DNA of 64,000 nucleotides from Chryseobacterium antibioticum (GTDB lineage: Bacteria; Bacteroidota; Bacteroidia; Flavobacteriales; Weeksellaceae), in contig NZ_JABBGI010000002.1 in the NCBI RefSeq assembly GCF_012927325.1, positions 206,506 through 270,505 of the forward strand, given 5' to 3'. The notes under the pieces are model-generated. The model had not been told where the DNA came from. It did no database searches and saw only the letters and a program-made list of their open reading frames with translations. The translations under genes and the position numbers were made by a program. Of this stretch, positions 1 through 10,336 are shown one piece after another. The first letter of the stretch is position 1, and every line of letters starts with the position of its first letter.

Positions 1-291
1 AAGCAAGCTAAAGGTTTTTTCGGTAGAAGAAAGAACGTTTGGACTGTAGCTAAAAACGCGGTAGAAAAAGCAATGCAATATGCTTACCGTGGAAGAAAAG
101 AGAAAAAGAGAAATTTCAGATCACTTTGGATTACTCGTATCAACGCGGGTGCCAGAGAGCATGGAATGTCTTACTCTCAATTTATGGGAGCTCTTAAAAA
201 GAACAACGTTGAGCTTAACAGAAAAGTTTTAGCAGATTTAGCAATGAATCACCCTGAAGCTTTCAAAGCAGTTGTAGATCAAGTAAAATAA
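1..291 (+). CDS. rplT: 50S ribosomal protein L20 (C-terminal part; start lies before the window)
   Basis: L20 binds 23S rRNA and is needed for early assembly of the large ribosomal subunit. The reading frame is open from base 1 and begins [20 protein letters not shown], then [20 protein letters not shown], both hallmark blocks of bacterial L20. About 96 of the usual roughly 114 residues are present, so only the N-terminal end is cut off by the window edge. The usual neighbours infC and rpmI would lie just upstream, outside the window. A strong hairpin terminator follows 25 bases after the stop codon, so this is the end of its transcription unit. Confidence 0.97.
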   Translation, partial: KQAKGFFGRRKNVWTVAKNAVEKAMQYAYRGRKEKKRNFRSLWITRINAGAREHGMSYSQFMGALKKNNVELNRKVLADLAMNHPEAFKAVVDQVK

Positions 292-315
292 TGTAGAATT
301 TTTTGTTATCAATAT

Positions 316-343
316 AATCCCGGGCTTTGCTCGGGATTTTTTT
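316..343 (+). terminator. Rho-independent terminator after rplT
   Basis: AATCCCG (316-322) pairs with CGGGATT (332-338) around a 9-base loop and is followed by a run of T to 343. It closes the rplT transcription unit. Confidence 0.9.
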
Positions 344-484
344 GTGCCTCCCATTTTGTAACTTTTTTTCATTAAAAATCACGTACTGCAGATTAAATTT
401 CGCCCTTTTAAACTTATTAAAAAAAATAAGGATATATTAGAGAATTTTTCCTTTTTGCATAAAATAAAATTGATTTTTATTATC

Positions 485-492
485 TACATTTG
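485..492 (+). promoter_or_regulatory. -7 promoter element of the M28 peptidase array
   Basis: TACATTTG fits the Bacteroidota -7 consensus TANNTTTG and lies 34 bases before the GTG start at 527. I see no TTG/TTTG -33 box at the expected 17-23 base distance, so the call rests on the -7 element alone. Confidence 0.5.
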
Positions 493-526
493 TTGAATTA
501 TTAAATCTATAAAAATTTAGTTAAAA

Positions 527-1702
527 GTGAAAAAAATAACGACTATTTTACTCCTTTCTTTATCAGCTTATAGCCTTCAGGGTCAGAATTTTATACAGGC
601 TTACCAGACCAGAGTAAATAAAGTATCTCAGGCCAATATTACCGCCAACCTTCAGGGTTTTGGGAACCTAGGTATAAAAACAACCGGCTCTGCAGAAAAC
701 ACCAATGCACTGAATTGGCTTAAAGCAAAATATCAGTCTTACGGGTACGATGCAAGCCAGATCACAGAAGATAGTTTCACGTATAATGGCAATACTTCAA
801 AAAATTTAATTATCACCAAAACAGGAACCGTCTACCCTAACACTTATGTAATCATTTGTGGGCATTATGATACGGTTAACGGCCCGGGAGTAAGTGATAA
901 TGGCAGCGGAACATCTATCCTGCTTGAAGCGGCCAGAATTTTAAAAGATGTCCCTACAGAATATTCTGTGAAATTTATTCATTTTTCCGGTGAGGAACAG
1001 AATCTTTTGGGAAGTACACATTATGTAAATAATGTTGTTTTTCAGAATAATGTGCGTCAGCTCAATCTGAAAGTTGTATTCAATATCGATCAGGTAGGAG
1101 GACAACTGGGAAATTTAAACAATAATATCAAGTGTGAAAGCGATCAGAGCGGACAAACCGGAAATAACGCAGCTTCATTGGCGATGACGCAACAGTTAGC
1201 TACCTGTACCACATTATATTCTCCGCTTCAGACGACTATGTCCAATGCATTTAATTCGGATTATATGCCATTTGAAAACAAAGGTGATATTATTACAGGT
1301 TTTTACGAAACAACAAGAAGTTATAATGAGCATACCGTCAATGATACTTTTGCCAATGTAGATCCTATCTACGTTTTTAATACCGGAAAGGCGGCTTTAG
1401 GTGCTTTACAGCACTTTGCAGGCGCTTCAACCATTACTTTAGCAACGGAAGATGTACATGCTGAAAATTCATTGGAAACAGTCAGGATCTATCCTAATCC
1501 GGCGCATGATTTCATTAATATAGAGCTGCCAAAGGATGATAAAAACTTTAAAGTTGAGATCAGTGATATGAATGGGAGATTGCTGCTGAATGCTGAAAAC
1601 GAAAAGAGAATGAATACCTCGTCGCTTACTAATGGAGCGTATATTGTGACCGTAAAATCAGATAAAAATACCATAACCAGAAAAATCATTATAGAAAAAT
1701 AA
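527..1702 (+). CDS. Secreted M28 family zinc aminopeptidase with T9SS sorting domain (copy 1)
   Basis: A co-catalytic zinc metallopeptidase that probably removes N-terminal amino acids from extracellular peptides. The 391-residue product has a signal peptide (residues 1-19, ending LQGQ), a peptidase M28 domain, and a C-terminal type A T9SS sorting domain from about residue 320 (YPNPAHDFINIELP to RKIIIEK), so it should cross the outer membrane through the type IX system. The M28 metal and catalytic residues are all visible: H113, D124, E156/E157 in GEEQ, D188 in NIDQVGG and H269 in EHTVNDT. The start is GTG, chosen because it begins the signal peptide directly. It is the first of three tandem paralogues with identical spacing of these residues. 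Confidence 0.92.
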   Translation: MKKITTILLLSLSAYSLQGQNFIQAYQTRVNKVSQANITANLQGFGNLGIKTTGSAENTNALNWLKAKYQSYGYDASQITEDSFTYNGNTSKNLIITKTGTVYPNTYVIICGHYDTVNGPGVSDNGSGTSILLEAARILKDVPTEYSVKFIHFSGEEQNLLGSTHYVNNVVFQNNVRQLNLKVVFNIDQVGGQLGNLNNNIKCESDQSGQTGNNAASLAMTQQLATCTTLYSPLQTTMSNAFNSDYMPFENKGDIITGFYETTRSYNEHTVNDTFANVDPIYVFNTGKAALGALQHFAGASTITLATEDVHAENSLETVRIYPNPAHDFINIELPKDDKNFKVEISDMNGRLLLNAENEKRMNTSSLTNGAYIVTVKSDKNTITRKIIIEK

Positions 1703-1748
1703 TCACCCATCAACATAAGCAATCACACACCCATCCAAAATATTTAAT

Positions 1749-2933
1749 ATGAAAAAACTTACCACATTTTTATGCACTGCGTTAGCGGTCGGAAACGTCA
1801 GTGCCCAGACCCTCATTCAAGCTTATAAGAACAGGGCAGACCAGGTTACTCAAACCAACATTACCAACAATCTGCAGCAATTTTCCAATTTAGGAATTAA
1901 AACTACCGGATCTGTAAATAATGCCAATACCCTGACCTGGATCAAAAACAAGTACACTTCCTTTGGATATTCTGCCAGTCAGGTCGTGGAAGATCCTTTC
2001 ACTTTTGGGAGTACCAGTTCAAAGAATCTGGTAATTACCAAAACAGGAACCGTTTACCCTAATAAGTATGTAATCATCTGCGGACATTATGATACCGTTA
2101 CTGGTCCAGGCACAAGTGATAACGGTAGCGGGACTTCTGTTATTTTAGAAGTGGCCAGAATTTTAAAGGATGTTCCTACAGAATACTCTATCAAGTTTAT
2201 TCATTTCTCCGGAGAAGAACAGGGGCTGTATGGAAGTTCTCATTATGCCAATAACGTTGAGTTCCAAAGCGGCGTACGAAAGCTGGATATTAAATTGGTA
2301 TTTAATCTTGACCAGGTAGGTGGTAAGATCGGAAATGTTAACAATAAGATTATCTGCGAAAGAGATACTGCTGGCCAGTCAGGAAATAATGCAGCTTCCA
2401 ATACCATAACACAGCAGCTGGCAACATGTACTACGCTGTACTCTCCTCTTCAGACCAGCATTTCTAATGCCTATTCATCTGATTATATGCCTTTTGAAAA
2501 AAAGGGAGATGTGATCACAGGTTTTTATGAATATACCAGAAGTTATAATGAGCATACGGTTAATGACACATTTGCCAATGTAGATCCTGTCTATGTATTT
2601 AAAGTAGCCAAAGCTGCCGTAGGAGCAATGCAGCACTTTTCAACGGCATCTTCAACGGTTTCTGCTATTTCTGCGTCTAAGGAAAAGCCTCTACAGACAT
2701 TGGAATCAGTAAAAGTATATCCAAATCCAGCAAAAGATGTTTTAAATATTGAACTGCCGGATTTAAGAACAAAAAACTTTAGTGTTGAAATCACTGATTT
2801 GGCAGGACTTTCTATGTTGAAAGAAGACAATAAGGCTCAGATTAACATTTCACGTTTAGAAAATGGCGTTTATCTCTGTACTGTAAAGACGGAAGGTTCC
2901 AGCGTTACAAGAAAGATCATTATAGAGAAATAA
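1749..2933 (+). CDS. Secreted M28 family zinc aminopeptidase with T9SS sorting domain (copy 2)
   Basis: The second tandem copy has 394 residues and the same architecture: signal peptide (MKKLTTFLCTALAVGNVSAQ), M28 catalytic domain, and T9SS type A tail (YPNPAKDVLNIELP to RKIIIEK). Metal and catalytic residues fall at the same positions as in copy 1 (H113, D124, E156/E157, D188, H269). Only 46 bases separate it from copy 1 and no terminator is seen between them, so co-transcription is likely. The linker before the sorting domain is longer and diverges most between copies. Substrate preference cannot be told from sequence. Confidence 0.92.
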   Translation: MKKLTTFLCTALAVGNVSAQTLIQAYKNRADQVTQTNITNNLQQFSNLGIKTTGSVNNANTLTWIKNKYTSFGYSASQVVEDPFTFGSTSSKNLVITKTGTVYPNKYVIICGHYDTVTGPGTSDNGSGTSVILEVARILKDVPTEYSIKFIHFSGEEQGLYGSSHYANNVEFQSGVRKLDIKLVFNLDQVGGKIGNVNNKIICERDTAGQSGNNAASNTITQQLATCTTLYSPLQTSISNAYSSDYMPFEKKGDVITGFYEYTRSYNEHTVNDTFANVDPVYVFKVAKAAVGAMQHFSTASSTVSAISASKEKPLQTLESVKVYPNPAKDVLNIELPDLRTKNFSVEITDLAGLSMLKEDNKAQINISRLENGVYLCTVKTEGSSVTRKIIIEK

Positions 2934-3020
2934 ATGATTATGATTAGGCCCTGGCTTTTAAACTGGGACTTTTTACAATTCAGTTTTATCACCAACCACT
3001 TCATCATAAATATAATTAAC

Positions 3021-4208
3021 ATGAAAAAAACAATCACCATTCTGTCGGTTCTTCTGGCAGTATCCAGCAGTAAAGCTCAGAGTTTTATTCAGGCTTATCA
3101 GGACAGGGCCAATCTGGTTTCACAGACCAATATTACCACGAACTTGCAGCAGTTCTCTAATCTTGGAATCAAAACAACCGGTTCTACCAATAATGCCAGT
3201 GCATTAACATGGATAAAAAATAAATACATTTCCTATGGATATTCTGCCAGCCAGATCGTAGAGGATCCTTTCACCTTTGGAAGTACAAGTTCTAAAAATC
3301 TGGTGATTACCAAGACAGGAACGGTTTATCCTAATAAATACGTAATCATCTGCGGACATTTTGACAGCATTAACGGTCCTGGAGTGAATGACAACGGCAG
3401 TGGAACTTCTATCATCTTAGAGGCCGCAAGGATCTTAAGAAATGTTCCTACAGAGTATTCAATTAAATTCATCCATTTCTCCGGTGAGGAGCAGGGATTG
3501 AGAGGAAGCACCCATTATGTGAATAATGTGGCCTACCAGAATGGAACAAGGGTATTGGATATCAAGTTGGTATTTAATCTTGATCAGGTAGGAGGCGTTA
3601 TGGGCAATAACAATAATACGGTTTACTGCGACCAGGATCAGGCGGGACCTACAAGTAATAATGCGGCAGCCGCAGCAGTAACCCAACAGCTTAGAAACTG
3701 TACAACCCTGTACTCTCCACTTCAGACGGCTGTAGATCCGGCAGAAGATACAGATTACATTCCTTTTGAAAGAAAAGGTGAAATCATCACGGGCTTTTTT
3801 GAAAAAATAAGAAGCAGCTATCCGCACACTTCCAATGATACCTTTGCCAATACAGACCCTGTTTATATTTTCAAAATAGGAAAAGCAACCGTAGGCGCTT
3901 TACAACATTTTGCCGTTGCTACTTCCGTCAGTTCACTTGTGATGAACACAAAAGAAACTGTTTCCTCTCATGCTCTTGAAGCTGTATCTATCTACCCTAA
4001 CCCGTCGAAAGATACCGTTAATATCGAACTTCCGGATACGCATATCAAAGAGTTCAGCTTTGAAATTACAGAGCTTTCCGGAAAGGTACTTTTAAAAAAG
4101 GACAATGAAACAAAAATTAATGTTTCAGGGCTGCCTGAAGGAGCCTACATCGGTGTTATTAAAGCTGATGGGCAGACGGCGGTACGAAAAATTCTGATTG
4201 AAAGATAA
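3021..4208 (+). CDS. Secreted M28 family zinc aminopeptidase with T9SS sorting domain (copy 3)
   Basis: The third tandem copy has 395 residues. The frame stays open back to an ATG at 2934, but the ATG at 3021 starts a clean signal peptide (MKKTITILSVLLAVSSSKAQ) that matches the other copies, so I chose it. The M28 set is intact (H113, D124, E156/E157, D188, H269), although two motif neighbours differ: GHFDS replaces GHYDT, and SYPHTSNDT replaces SYNEHTVNDT. These changes sit beside metal ligands and may shift specificity. The C-terminus is again a T9SS type A domain (YPNPSKDTVNIELP to RKILIER). A hairpin terminator follows directly. Confidence 0.91.
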   Translation: MKKTITILSVLLAVSSSKAQSFIQAYQDRANLVSQTNITTNLQQFSNLGIKTTGSTNNASALTWIKNKYISYGYSASQIVEDPFTFGSTSSKNLVITKTGTVYPNKYVIICGHFDSINGPGVNDNGSGTSIILEAARILRNVPTEYSIKFIHFSGEEQGLRGSTHYVNNVAYQNGTRVLDIKLVFNLDQVGGVMGNNNNTVYCDQDQAGPTSNNAAAAAVTQQLRNCTTLYSPLQTAVDPAEDTDYIPFERKGEIITGFFEKIRSSYPHTSNDTFANTDPVYIFKIGKATVGALQHFAVATSVSSLVMNTKETVSSHALEAVSIYPNPSKDTVNIELPDTHIKEFSFEITELSGKVLLKKDNETKINVSGLPEGAYIGVIKADGQTAVRKILIER

Positions 4209-4235
4209 TCTAAATATTTATATCTAAATTATATG

Positions 4236-4262
4236 GCAGGAAGAATGACTTCCTGCTTTTTT
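4236..4262 (+). terminator. Rho-independent terminator after the M28 array
   Basis: GCAGGAAG (4236-4243) and CTTCCTGC (4249-4256) form an 8-bp stem followed by a T run. It sits between the convergent M28 array and his operon. Confidence 0.88.
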
Positions 4263-4297
4263 ATTGAATGACTTCCGTATGTGATCATCCTTTCTGC

Positions 4298-4885
4298 TTA
4301 TTGATCCCTACTCCGAAGAACTTCCTCTATATTCTCCATAGAAAATCCTTTCGCTTTGAGCAAAATCAAAAAGTGATACAGTAAATCGGCGGCTTCATTT
4401 TTGAACAGATCATCATTGCTGTCTTTCGCTTCAATAACCAATTCTACGGCCTCCTCGCCTACTTTCTGAGCCATTTTATTGATTCCTCTCTGATAAAGGG
4501 AATAAGTGTAAGAACCTTCGGTCTTGCGATCAATTCTATCGGCTATTTTCGCTTCCAACTCATACAGGAAGCCTTTGTTATCTTTTTCACCAAAACAGCT
4601 GAAACTTCCGGTGTGGCAGACTGTATTTTTAGGCACTGCCTGGATTAAGATCGTATCCTGGTCACAGTCTATATTTATGTTTTTTACCGTTAAAAAATTA
4701 CCTGATTCTTCTCCTTTGGTCCAAAGACGGTTTTTGGAACGGCTGAAAAAGGTGACAACGCCTTCTTTTTCTGTTTTTTCAAAAGCCTCTTCATTCATGT
4801 AGCCAAGCATCAATACCTGTTGCGTTCTGCTGTCCTGAATAATTACCGGAACAAGGCCATTACTTTTTTCAAAATCTATTTTCAT
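4298..4885 (-). CDS. hisIE: Bifunctional phosphoribosyl-AMP cyclohydrolase / phosphoribosyl-ATP pyrophosphohydrolase
   Basis: Catalyses steps 2 and 3 of histidine biosynthesis: pyrophosphohydrolysis of PR-ATP (HisE) and ring opening of PR-AMP (HisI). The 195-residue protein has the HisI domain in about residues 1-105 ([27 protein letters not shown], and the metal-site pattern [10 protein letters not shown] followed by CHTG) and the HisE domain in about 110-195 ([28 protein letters not shown]). It is the last gene of the operon. Its start overlaps the hisF stop by 4 bases (ATGA), which suggests translational coupling. Confidence 0.97.
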   Translation of the reverse strand: MKIDFEKSNGLVPVIIQDSRTQQVLMLGYMNEEAFEKTEKEGVVTFFSRSKNRLWTKGEESGNFLTVKNINIDCDQDTILIQAVPKNTVCHTGSFSCFGEKDNKGFLYELEAKIADRIDRKTEGSYTYSLYQRGINKMAQKVGEEAVELVIEAKDSNDDLFKNEAADLLYHFLILLKAKGFSMENIEEVLRSRDQ

Positions 4886-5634
4886 CGTACGGAAATTTTT
4901 TGAGTTCTTAATTGTTTTTTTAATTCTTGAACAGGCACTTCATTAAAGTGGAAAATACTGGCTGCCAATGCACCTGTGGCTTTTGTCTCATTAAATACCT
5001 GAACAAAGTCACTGGCTCTTCCCGCTCCTCCTGATGCAATTACAGGAATGCTTACGGCCTCAGAAACCAGCTTCGTGATACGGATATCGAATCCATTTTT
5101 GGTCCCGTCACCATCCATGGAGGTCAAAAGAATCTCCCCTGCACCTAAAGATACCACATCTTTCGCCCACTCTATTGTGTTCAGGTTGGTGGCTACTTTT
5201 CCTCCTCTTACATAGACAAGGTCTGATCCATGGGTCAACCTCGTGTCTATGGCTACAACGATGCACTGGCTTCCAAATTCTTTTGAAAGTTCATGAATCA
5301 GTTGTGGATTTTTAACAGCCGAAGAATTAATGCTGATCTTGTCTGCTCCGGCTTCCAGAAGTTTCCTGACATCTTCTGCAGAGGAAATCCCTCCTCCAAC
5401 TGTAAAAGGGATACTCAGGTTTCGTGCAATATCTTTCACCAAACCAACAAATGTTTTTCGGTCTTCCAATGTAGCTGTAATATCCAGAAAAACCAGTTCA
5501 TCAGCACCTTCCTGCTCATATTTCACGGCAAGTTCTATAGGGTCTCCGGCATTGCGTAAACCTTCAAAATTGACGCCTTTGACCGTCGTTCCGTCTTTAA
5601 TATCCAGACATGGAATAATTCTTTTTTTAAGCAT
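4882..5634 (-). CDS. hisF: Imidazole glycerol phosphate synthase, cyclase subunit
   Basis: HisF uses ammonia from HisH to convert PRFAR into imidazole glycerol phosphate and AICAR in the cytoplasm. The product is about 250 residues with the (beta/alpha)8 barrel signature [12 protein letters not shown] at the N-terminus (catalytic Asp) and VVAIDTRL at mid-protein (second catalytic Asp), plus GGG and ASGGAG phosphate-binding loops. An ATG two codons upstream (5640) is possible; I prefer 5634 because [12 protein letters not shown] is the usual N-terminus. It overlaps the end of hisA by 8 bases and the start of hisIE by 4. Confidence 0.96.
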   Translation of the reverse strand: MLKKRIIPCLDIKDGTTVKGVNFEGLRNAGDPIELAVKYEQEGADELVFLDITATLEDRKTFVGLVKDIARNLSIPFTVGGGISSAEDVRKLLEAGADKISINSSAVKNPQLIHELSKEFGSQCIVVAIDTRLTHGSDLVYVRGGKVATNLNTIEWAKDVVSLGAGEILLTSMDGDGTKNGFDIRITKLVSEAVSIPVIASGGAGRASDFVQVFNETKATGALAASIFHFNEVPVQELKKQLRTQKISVR

Positions 5635-6352
5635 TTTCAATAAATTCCTGAAGTTGTTGTAATTGTATTTTCCCCTCGTAAATGGCCTTTCCTATAATGG
5701 TTCCCGAACATCCGATTTCCTTCATGCTATAAACATCCTCCATACATGAAATACCGCCACTGGCTGTAAGTTTTACCGTTGTTTTATCCAGAATCTCTTT
5801 GTACAGATCTGTTGAAGGGCCTTCCAGCATTCCGTCCTTTGAAATATCAGTGCATATGGTCTGAAGTATTCCTTTTTCCTGATAATTCAAAAGAAAATCA
5901 ATAATATCCAAGCTACTTTCTTCCTGCCACCCTGACGTTTTTATTTTTCTGTTTTCGCAATCAGCTCCAAGAATAATCTTTTCGCTCCCATACTTTTTGA
6001 TCATTTCCAGGCAGAATTCCGGATCCTGAACAGCAATACTCCCAAGCGTGATCTGCTTTGCTCCAGAATTAAAAGCAGTTTCTATATCGTTTCCCGCTTT
6101 TAACCCGCCTCCAAAATCGATATGAAGTGATGTTTCCCTAGAAATATTCTCCAGTACTTTCTGGTTCACAATATGTTTAGATCTGGCTCCGTCCAGGTCT
6201 ACAAGGTGAAGAAACTGAATTCCGTAACTTTCAAATTCCTTAGCAATTTCTACCGGATCTTCACTGTATATTTTTTTTGTGGTATAATCTCCTTTTGAAA
6301 GGCGCACACATTTTCCGTCAATAATATCAATGGCTGGAATAATTTTCATCAT
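5627..6352 (-). CDS. hisA: Phosphoribosylformimino-5-aminoimidazole carboxamide ribotide isomerase
   Basis: HisA isomerises ProFAR to PRFAR, step 4 of histidine synthesis. The 241-residue barrel starts [20 protein letters not shown], with the catalytic Asp in PAIDI. It carries [16 protein letters not shown] and TASGGIS phosphate-binding segments and a second Asp in TDISKDG, which distinguishes HisA from its barrel relative HisF. It directly abuts hisH upstream (one base apart) and overlaps hisF downstream, as expected for tightly coupled his genes. Confidence 0.96.
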   Translation of the reverse strand: MMKIIPAIDIIDGKCVRLSKGDYTTKKIYSEDPVEIAKEFESYGIQFLHLVDLDGARSKHIVNQKVLENISRETSLHIDFGGGLKAGNDIETAFNSGAKQITLGSIAVQDPEFCLEMIKKYGSEKIILGADCENRKIKTSGWQEESSLDIIDFLLNYQEKGILQTICTDISKDGMLEGPSTDLYKEILDKTTVKLTASGGISCMEDVYSMKEIGCSGTIIGKAIYEGKIQLQQLQEFIENA

Positions 6353-6931
6353 TTATAATTTAATAAAGTTGTTTAATATCTTACTGCCCACCGTCCCTGA
6401 TTTTTCCGGGTGAAACTGTACGGCAAAAAAATTATCTCTCTGTAGCGAAGCACTAAACGGCAAAATATACCGACATCCCGCCACTGTAGCATCTGCCAGA
6501 CCACAATAATAACTGTGAACAAAATACACATCGCTATTTTCCTCAATTCCTGAAAATAATGGACTTTTAAGATTAGATATGGTATTCCAACCCATATGGG
6601 GAACCAGGTCTTCAGGTGGAAATCTTTTAACATCAACATCAAAAATTCCCATTCCTCTTACATTTCCTTCTTCATTATCACCGCACATCAGCTGCATGCC
6701 CAGACAAATGCCCAGAACAGGTTGTTTCAAGTCAGGAATAAGCAGATCAAGGCCTTTTTCTTTCAATACTTTCATTGTTGATGAAGCTTCTCCTACTCCC
6801 GGAAAAATAACTTTATCAGCTTTCAGAATCAGTTCGGGATCATCGGTAACTATGGATTCAATATTCAATCGTGCCAGTGCATTTTGAACTGAACTCACAT
6901 TTCCTCCGTTATATTTTATTAATGCAATCAT
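6353..6931 (-). CDS. hisH: Imidazole glycerol phosphate synthase, glutaminase subunit
   Basis: HisH is a class I glutamine amidotransferase that supplies ammonia to HisF. The 192-residue protein shows the oxyanion segment PGVGEASS, the nucleophile elbow GICLGMQLM with its catalytic Cys, and the His-Glu pair in AVQFHPEKSG. Its length is typical. It lies one base from hisB and abuts hisA. Confidence 0.96.
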   Translation of the reverse strand: MIALIKYNGGNVSSVQNALARLNIESIVTDDPELILKADKVIFPGVGEASSTMKVLKEKGLDLLIPDLKQPVLGICLGMQLMCGDNEEGNVRGMGIFDVDVKRFPPEDLVPHMGWNTISNLKSPLFSGIEENSDVYFVHSYYCGLADATVAGCRYILPFSASLQRDNFFAVQFHPEKSGTVGSKILNNFIKL

Positions 6932-6932
6932 C

Positions 6933-8027
6933 TTATAAGCTTCCTTTGGTTGATGGTAAATTATAATTGCTATCTGACTGATTTACCGCTATTTTAACAG
7001 CTTTCGCAAATGCTTTAAAAACAGCTTCTATTTTGTGGTGTTCATTGCTACCTTCTGCTTTGATATTCAGATTGGATCTCGAAGAATCTGTAAATGACTT
7101 GAAAAAGTGAATAAACATTTCTGTAGGAACATCCCCTATTTTTTCTCTTTTGAAATCCACATCCCAAACCAACCAGGGTCTGCCTCCGAAATCAATCGCC
7201 GCCTGGGCCAGACAATCATCCATAGGAAGCAGAAAACCATATCTTTCAATTCCTTTTTTATTTCCCAATGCTTTTAAAAAGGCCTCTCCCAAAGCAATTC
7301 CCGTATCTTCAATGGTGTGGTGCTCATCGACCTGAAGATCTCCATTGACTTTTATTTTTAAATCCAAATTTCCATGTTTTGAAATCTGTTCCAACATGTG
7401 ATCAAAAAAATGAAGTCCCGTCGAAATTTCAGAAGTTCCGTTTCCGTTAAGGTCTATTTCAATATCGATTTCGGTTTCATTGGTTTTTCTGTAGACTTTA
7501 GCCTTTCTGGATTCCTGTTTTAAAAATGAATAAATACCGTTCCAGCTGTCTGTACTGAGCGTCGCATTCTCGTTAAAGCTTTCATTGAGGAAAATAGATT
7601 GAGTTCCCATGTTTTTAGCTAGTTGAACATCTGTACTTCGATCACCAATTACATAGGAGTTTTCAAGATCATAACTTCCATACATATATTTTGAAAGCAT
7701 CCCGATTCCCGGTTTTCTGGTCGGGAGATTTTCATGTTCGAAGCTTTTATCGATCAGAATATCGCTGAAAATAATGCCTTCATTTTCGAATGTTTTCAAC
7801 ATTTTTTCCTGAGGTTTTATAAAATCTTCAAAGGGAAAACTTTCAGTTCCCAAACCGTCCTGATTAGTCACCATCACCAGTTCGTAATCCATTTCTCTGA
7901 CGATTTTGGAAAGGTTCTGGAAAACTCCGGGATAAAACTCAAGCTTTTCCAACGAATCCACCTGGAAATCTACCGGCGGTTCTACGATAAGTGTTCCGTC
8001 ACGGTCTATGAACAATACTTTTTTCAT
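6933..8027 (-). CDS. hisB: Bifunctional histidinol-phosphatase / imidazoleglycerol-phosphate dehydratase
   Basis: A fused enzyme for steps 6 and 8 of histidine synthesis. About residues 1-160 form a HAD-type phosphatase (FIDRDGTL with the nucleophilic Asp, [23 protein letters not shown]). About 170-364 form the IGP dehydratase ([46 protein letters not shown], with the manganese-binding His motifs). The fused form is common in Bacteroidota and enterobacteria. It overlaps the hisC stop by 4 bases. Confidence 0.97.
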   Translation of the reverse strand: MKKVLFIDRDGTLIVEPPVDFQVDSLEKLEFYPGVFQNLSKIVREMDYELVMVTNQDGLGTESFPFEDFIKPQEKMLKTFENEGIIFSDILIDKSFEHENLPTRKPGIGMLSKYMYGSYDLENSYVIGDRSTDVQLAKNMGTQSIFLNESFNENATLSTDSWNGIYSFLKQESRKAKVYRKTNETEIDIEIDLNGNGTSEISTGLHFFDHMLEQISKHGNLDLKIKVNGDLQVDEHHTIEDTGIALGEAFLKALGNKKGIERYGFLLPMDDCLAQAAIDFGGRPWLVWDVDFKREKIGDVPTEMFIHFFKSFTDSSRSNLNIKAEGSNEHHKIEAVFKAFAKAVKIAVNQSDSNYNLPSTKGSL

Positions 8028-9055
8028 GATGCTATTCCTTTTAAAACATTGATTAATTTTTCATTTTCCTCACGGGTTCCTACATTGATCCTGATGCAGT
8101 TTGGAATTGCAGGTGCTCTTTGACTGGTTAAAACTTCTTCTTCAAGCATCTTCTCATATACTTTTTTACCGTCCCGCATTTTAATCAGGAAGAAATTGGC
8201 GTCTGTCGGAAATACCTTTTCAATACAATCTATCTTTTTAAACTCTTCTTTTAACCATTCTCTTTCCTTTAAGACATTTTCAACGTTTTCTTTGAGTTTG
8301 TTCTCATCCTCCAATAGGTTTAGAATAAGCTCCTGGCTCAGAGTGTTGACGTTATAAGGTGCTTTTACGGTATTGATAAAACGGATGATTTCCTCAGAAG
8401 CATAGGCCGTTCCTACCCTTGCTCCCGCTGTTCCCCAAGCTTTTGAAAAAGTCTGAAGGACAATTACATTAGGATATTGGGCAAGTAACTCAATTCCCGA
8501 TCTGTTTTCTGAAAATTCTATGTAAGCTTCATCGATGACAACAATACCATCAAAATTCTGAATGAAAAACTCGATATCCTTCACACTGTTTCCGGTTGGA
8601 TTATTGGGAGAACACAGGAAGAAAATTTTAATCTGACGTTCCTGAGTGACCTTTAGAAAGTCATCTTTTACAATTTCAAAATTTTCATCCAGATCCAGTT
8701 TTACCACTTCATTTTCATTGACTGCGGCATAAAAACCGTACATCGCAAAAGAAGGATTCATCATCAGAATGGCATCTTTTTTAGGCTCACAGAAGATTTT
8801 AATGATTAAATCGATCAATTCATCACTTCCATTTCCTATGGCGATCTGCGCCGGAGAAAGATTTTTAAGGCTTGCTAATTTATTTTTAAGCTTTTTCTGA
8901 GACGAATCCGGATACCTGTTGAATTCCCCGAACGGACATTCATTAGCGTCCAGCAATACCGGAGCATTGAACTCATTATGATCCCTGAAACTGATATAAG
9001 GCTGTAGCTTTACTATATTCTTTCTTACTAAACTGTTGATATTGAATTTTTTCAT
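8024..9055 (-). CDS. hisC: Histidinol-phosphate aminotransferase
   Basis: A PLP-dependent fold-type I aminotransferase that makes histidinol phosphate from imidazole acetol phosphate. Of 343 residues, the visible marks are [17 protein letters not shown] (substrate end), [29 protein letters not shown] (the Asp that contacts the PLP ring) and [16 protein letters not shown] with the Schiff-base Lys in TFSKAW. It lies between hisD and hisB, with a 4-base overlap into hisB. Confidence 0.96.
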   Translation of the reverse strand: MKKFNINSLVRKNIVKLQPYISFRDHNEFNAPVLLDANECPFGEFNRYPDSSQKKLKNKLASLKNLSPAQIAIGNGSDELIDLIIKIFCEPKKDAILMMNPSFAMYGFYAAVNENEVVKLDLDENFEIVKDDFLKVTQERQIKIFFLCSPNNPTGNSVKDIEFFIQNFDGIVVIDEAYIEFSENRSGIELLAQYPNVIVLQTFSKAWGTAGARVGTAYASEEIIRFINTVKAPYNVNTLSQELILNLLEDENKLKENVENVLKEREWLKEEFKKIDCIEKVFPTDANFFLIKMRDGKKVYEKMLEEEVLTSQRAPAIPNCIRINVGTREENEKLINVLKGIAS

Positions 9056-9059
9056 TGTA

Positions 9060-10334
9060 TTATTTTAATCTGATAGATACTGCATTTTTGTGGGCGATAA
9101 GACCTTCGGCCTCGGCCATTATTTCTATTGTTTTTCCTATGTTTTTAAGACCTTCCCTGGAAAGGTGCTGGAATGTAATTTTCTTGACAAAACTGTCGAG
9201 AGAAACCCCGCTGTAGTTCTTTGCATAAGCATTCGTAGGTAAGGTATGATTGGTTCCGCTTGCATAATCTCCTGCGCTTTCACAGGAATAATTTCCCAGG
9301 AAGACAGATCCTGCATTTTCAATCATCGGAATAGACTTCTCAAAATCTTCCAAAGCCAGGATCAGGTGTTCCGGGGCATACAGATTGCTGAATTCTAAAG
9401 CTTCCTCAACAGAATTGATCAGAATAAAAAGACTGTGATCCAGAGCCTGACGAGCCATCTCATTTCTTGGAAGCTTTGCCACCTGTTTTTCGACAGCTTC
9501 AATGGTTTCGGTGAAAATTTTGAGATCTGTAGTGATAAAGACCACCTGGCTATCGCTTCCGTGTTCCGCCTGTGACAGAAGGTCTGCGGCACAAAAATCA
9601 GGAACTGCCTGACTGTCTGCAATCACAAGAACTTCGCTTGGTCCCGCTGGCATGTCAATAGCTACACCATAACGCTGCGCATATTCCTTAGCAGCAACAA
9701 CAAACTGGTTTCCTGGTCCGAAAATTTTATAAACCTTCGGAATACTTACTGTCCCTAAAGTCATCGCTGCAATAGCCTGTGCTCCACCCGTTTTGAATAT
9801 TTTAGTAATACCACAAAGTTTGGCAGTGAACAGAATAGCAGGATTGATATTCCCATTGCTATCGGGTGGTGTACAAAGGATAATCTCCTTGCATCCTGCC
9901 AGATTTGCAGGTACAGCAAGCATGAGAACTGTTGAAAACAAGGGAGCAGTCCCCCCCGGAATATAGATTCCTACTTTTTCTACCGCTCTGCTTTCCCGCC
10001 AGCAGGTTACTCCTTTTGTAGTTTCAATTTTTTCAGTCTCTGTTATTTGGGCAGCGTGAAATTTTGAAATATTCTCTTTTGCCTGTCTGATGGCTTTCTT
10101 TAACGCTTCAGGAATTTCATTTTCGACATTTTGCCATTCAACTTCTGAAACCGCAATTTCTGGAGTTACTGCCTTGTCAAATTTCTTATTAAACTGAATC
10201 AATGCATTGTCACCGTCTTTTTCTACGGCTGCAAATATTTCCTCAATCAGTCCGGAGATTTCTTCACGTTTAAAAACCGGTCTTTTTACAAGATCTGGCC
10301 AAGTTTCTCTTTCTGGATATCTGTATATTTTCAT
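9060..10334 (-). CDS. hisD: Histidinol dehydrogenase
   Basis: A zinc-dependent, NAD-linked enzyme that catalyses the last two oxidations from histidinol to histidine. The 424-residue protein carries VGIYIPGGTAPLFSTVLM, PAGPSEVLVIAD, DLLSQAEHGSDSQ (zinc and catalytic His region) and APEHLIL followed by GSVFLGNYSCESAGDYASG, all standard HisD blocks. It lies 2 bases downstream of hisG and 4 bases upstream of hisC. Confidence 0.97.
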   Translation of the reverse strand: MKIYRYPERETWPDLVKRPVFKREEISGLIEEIFAAVEKDGDNALIQFNKKFDKAVTPEIAVSEVEWQNVENEIPEALKKAIRQAKENISKFHAAQITETEKIETTKGVTCWRESRAVEKVGIYIPGGTAPLFSTVLMLAVPANLAGCKEIILCTPPDSNGNINPAILFTAKLCGITKIFKTGGAQAIAAMTLGTVSIPKVYKIFGPGNQFVVAAKEYAQRYGVAIDMPAGPSEVLVIADSQAVPDFCAADLLSQAEHGSDSQVVFITTDLKIFTETIEAVEKQVAKLPRNEMARQALDHSLFILINSVEEALEFSNLYAPEHLILALEDFEKSIPMIENAGSVFLGNYSCESAGDYASGTNHTLPTNAYAKNYSGVSLDSFVKKITFQHLSREGLKNIGKTIEIMAEAEGLIAHKNAVSIRLK

Positions 10335-10336
10335 AA

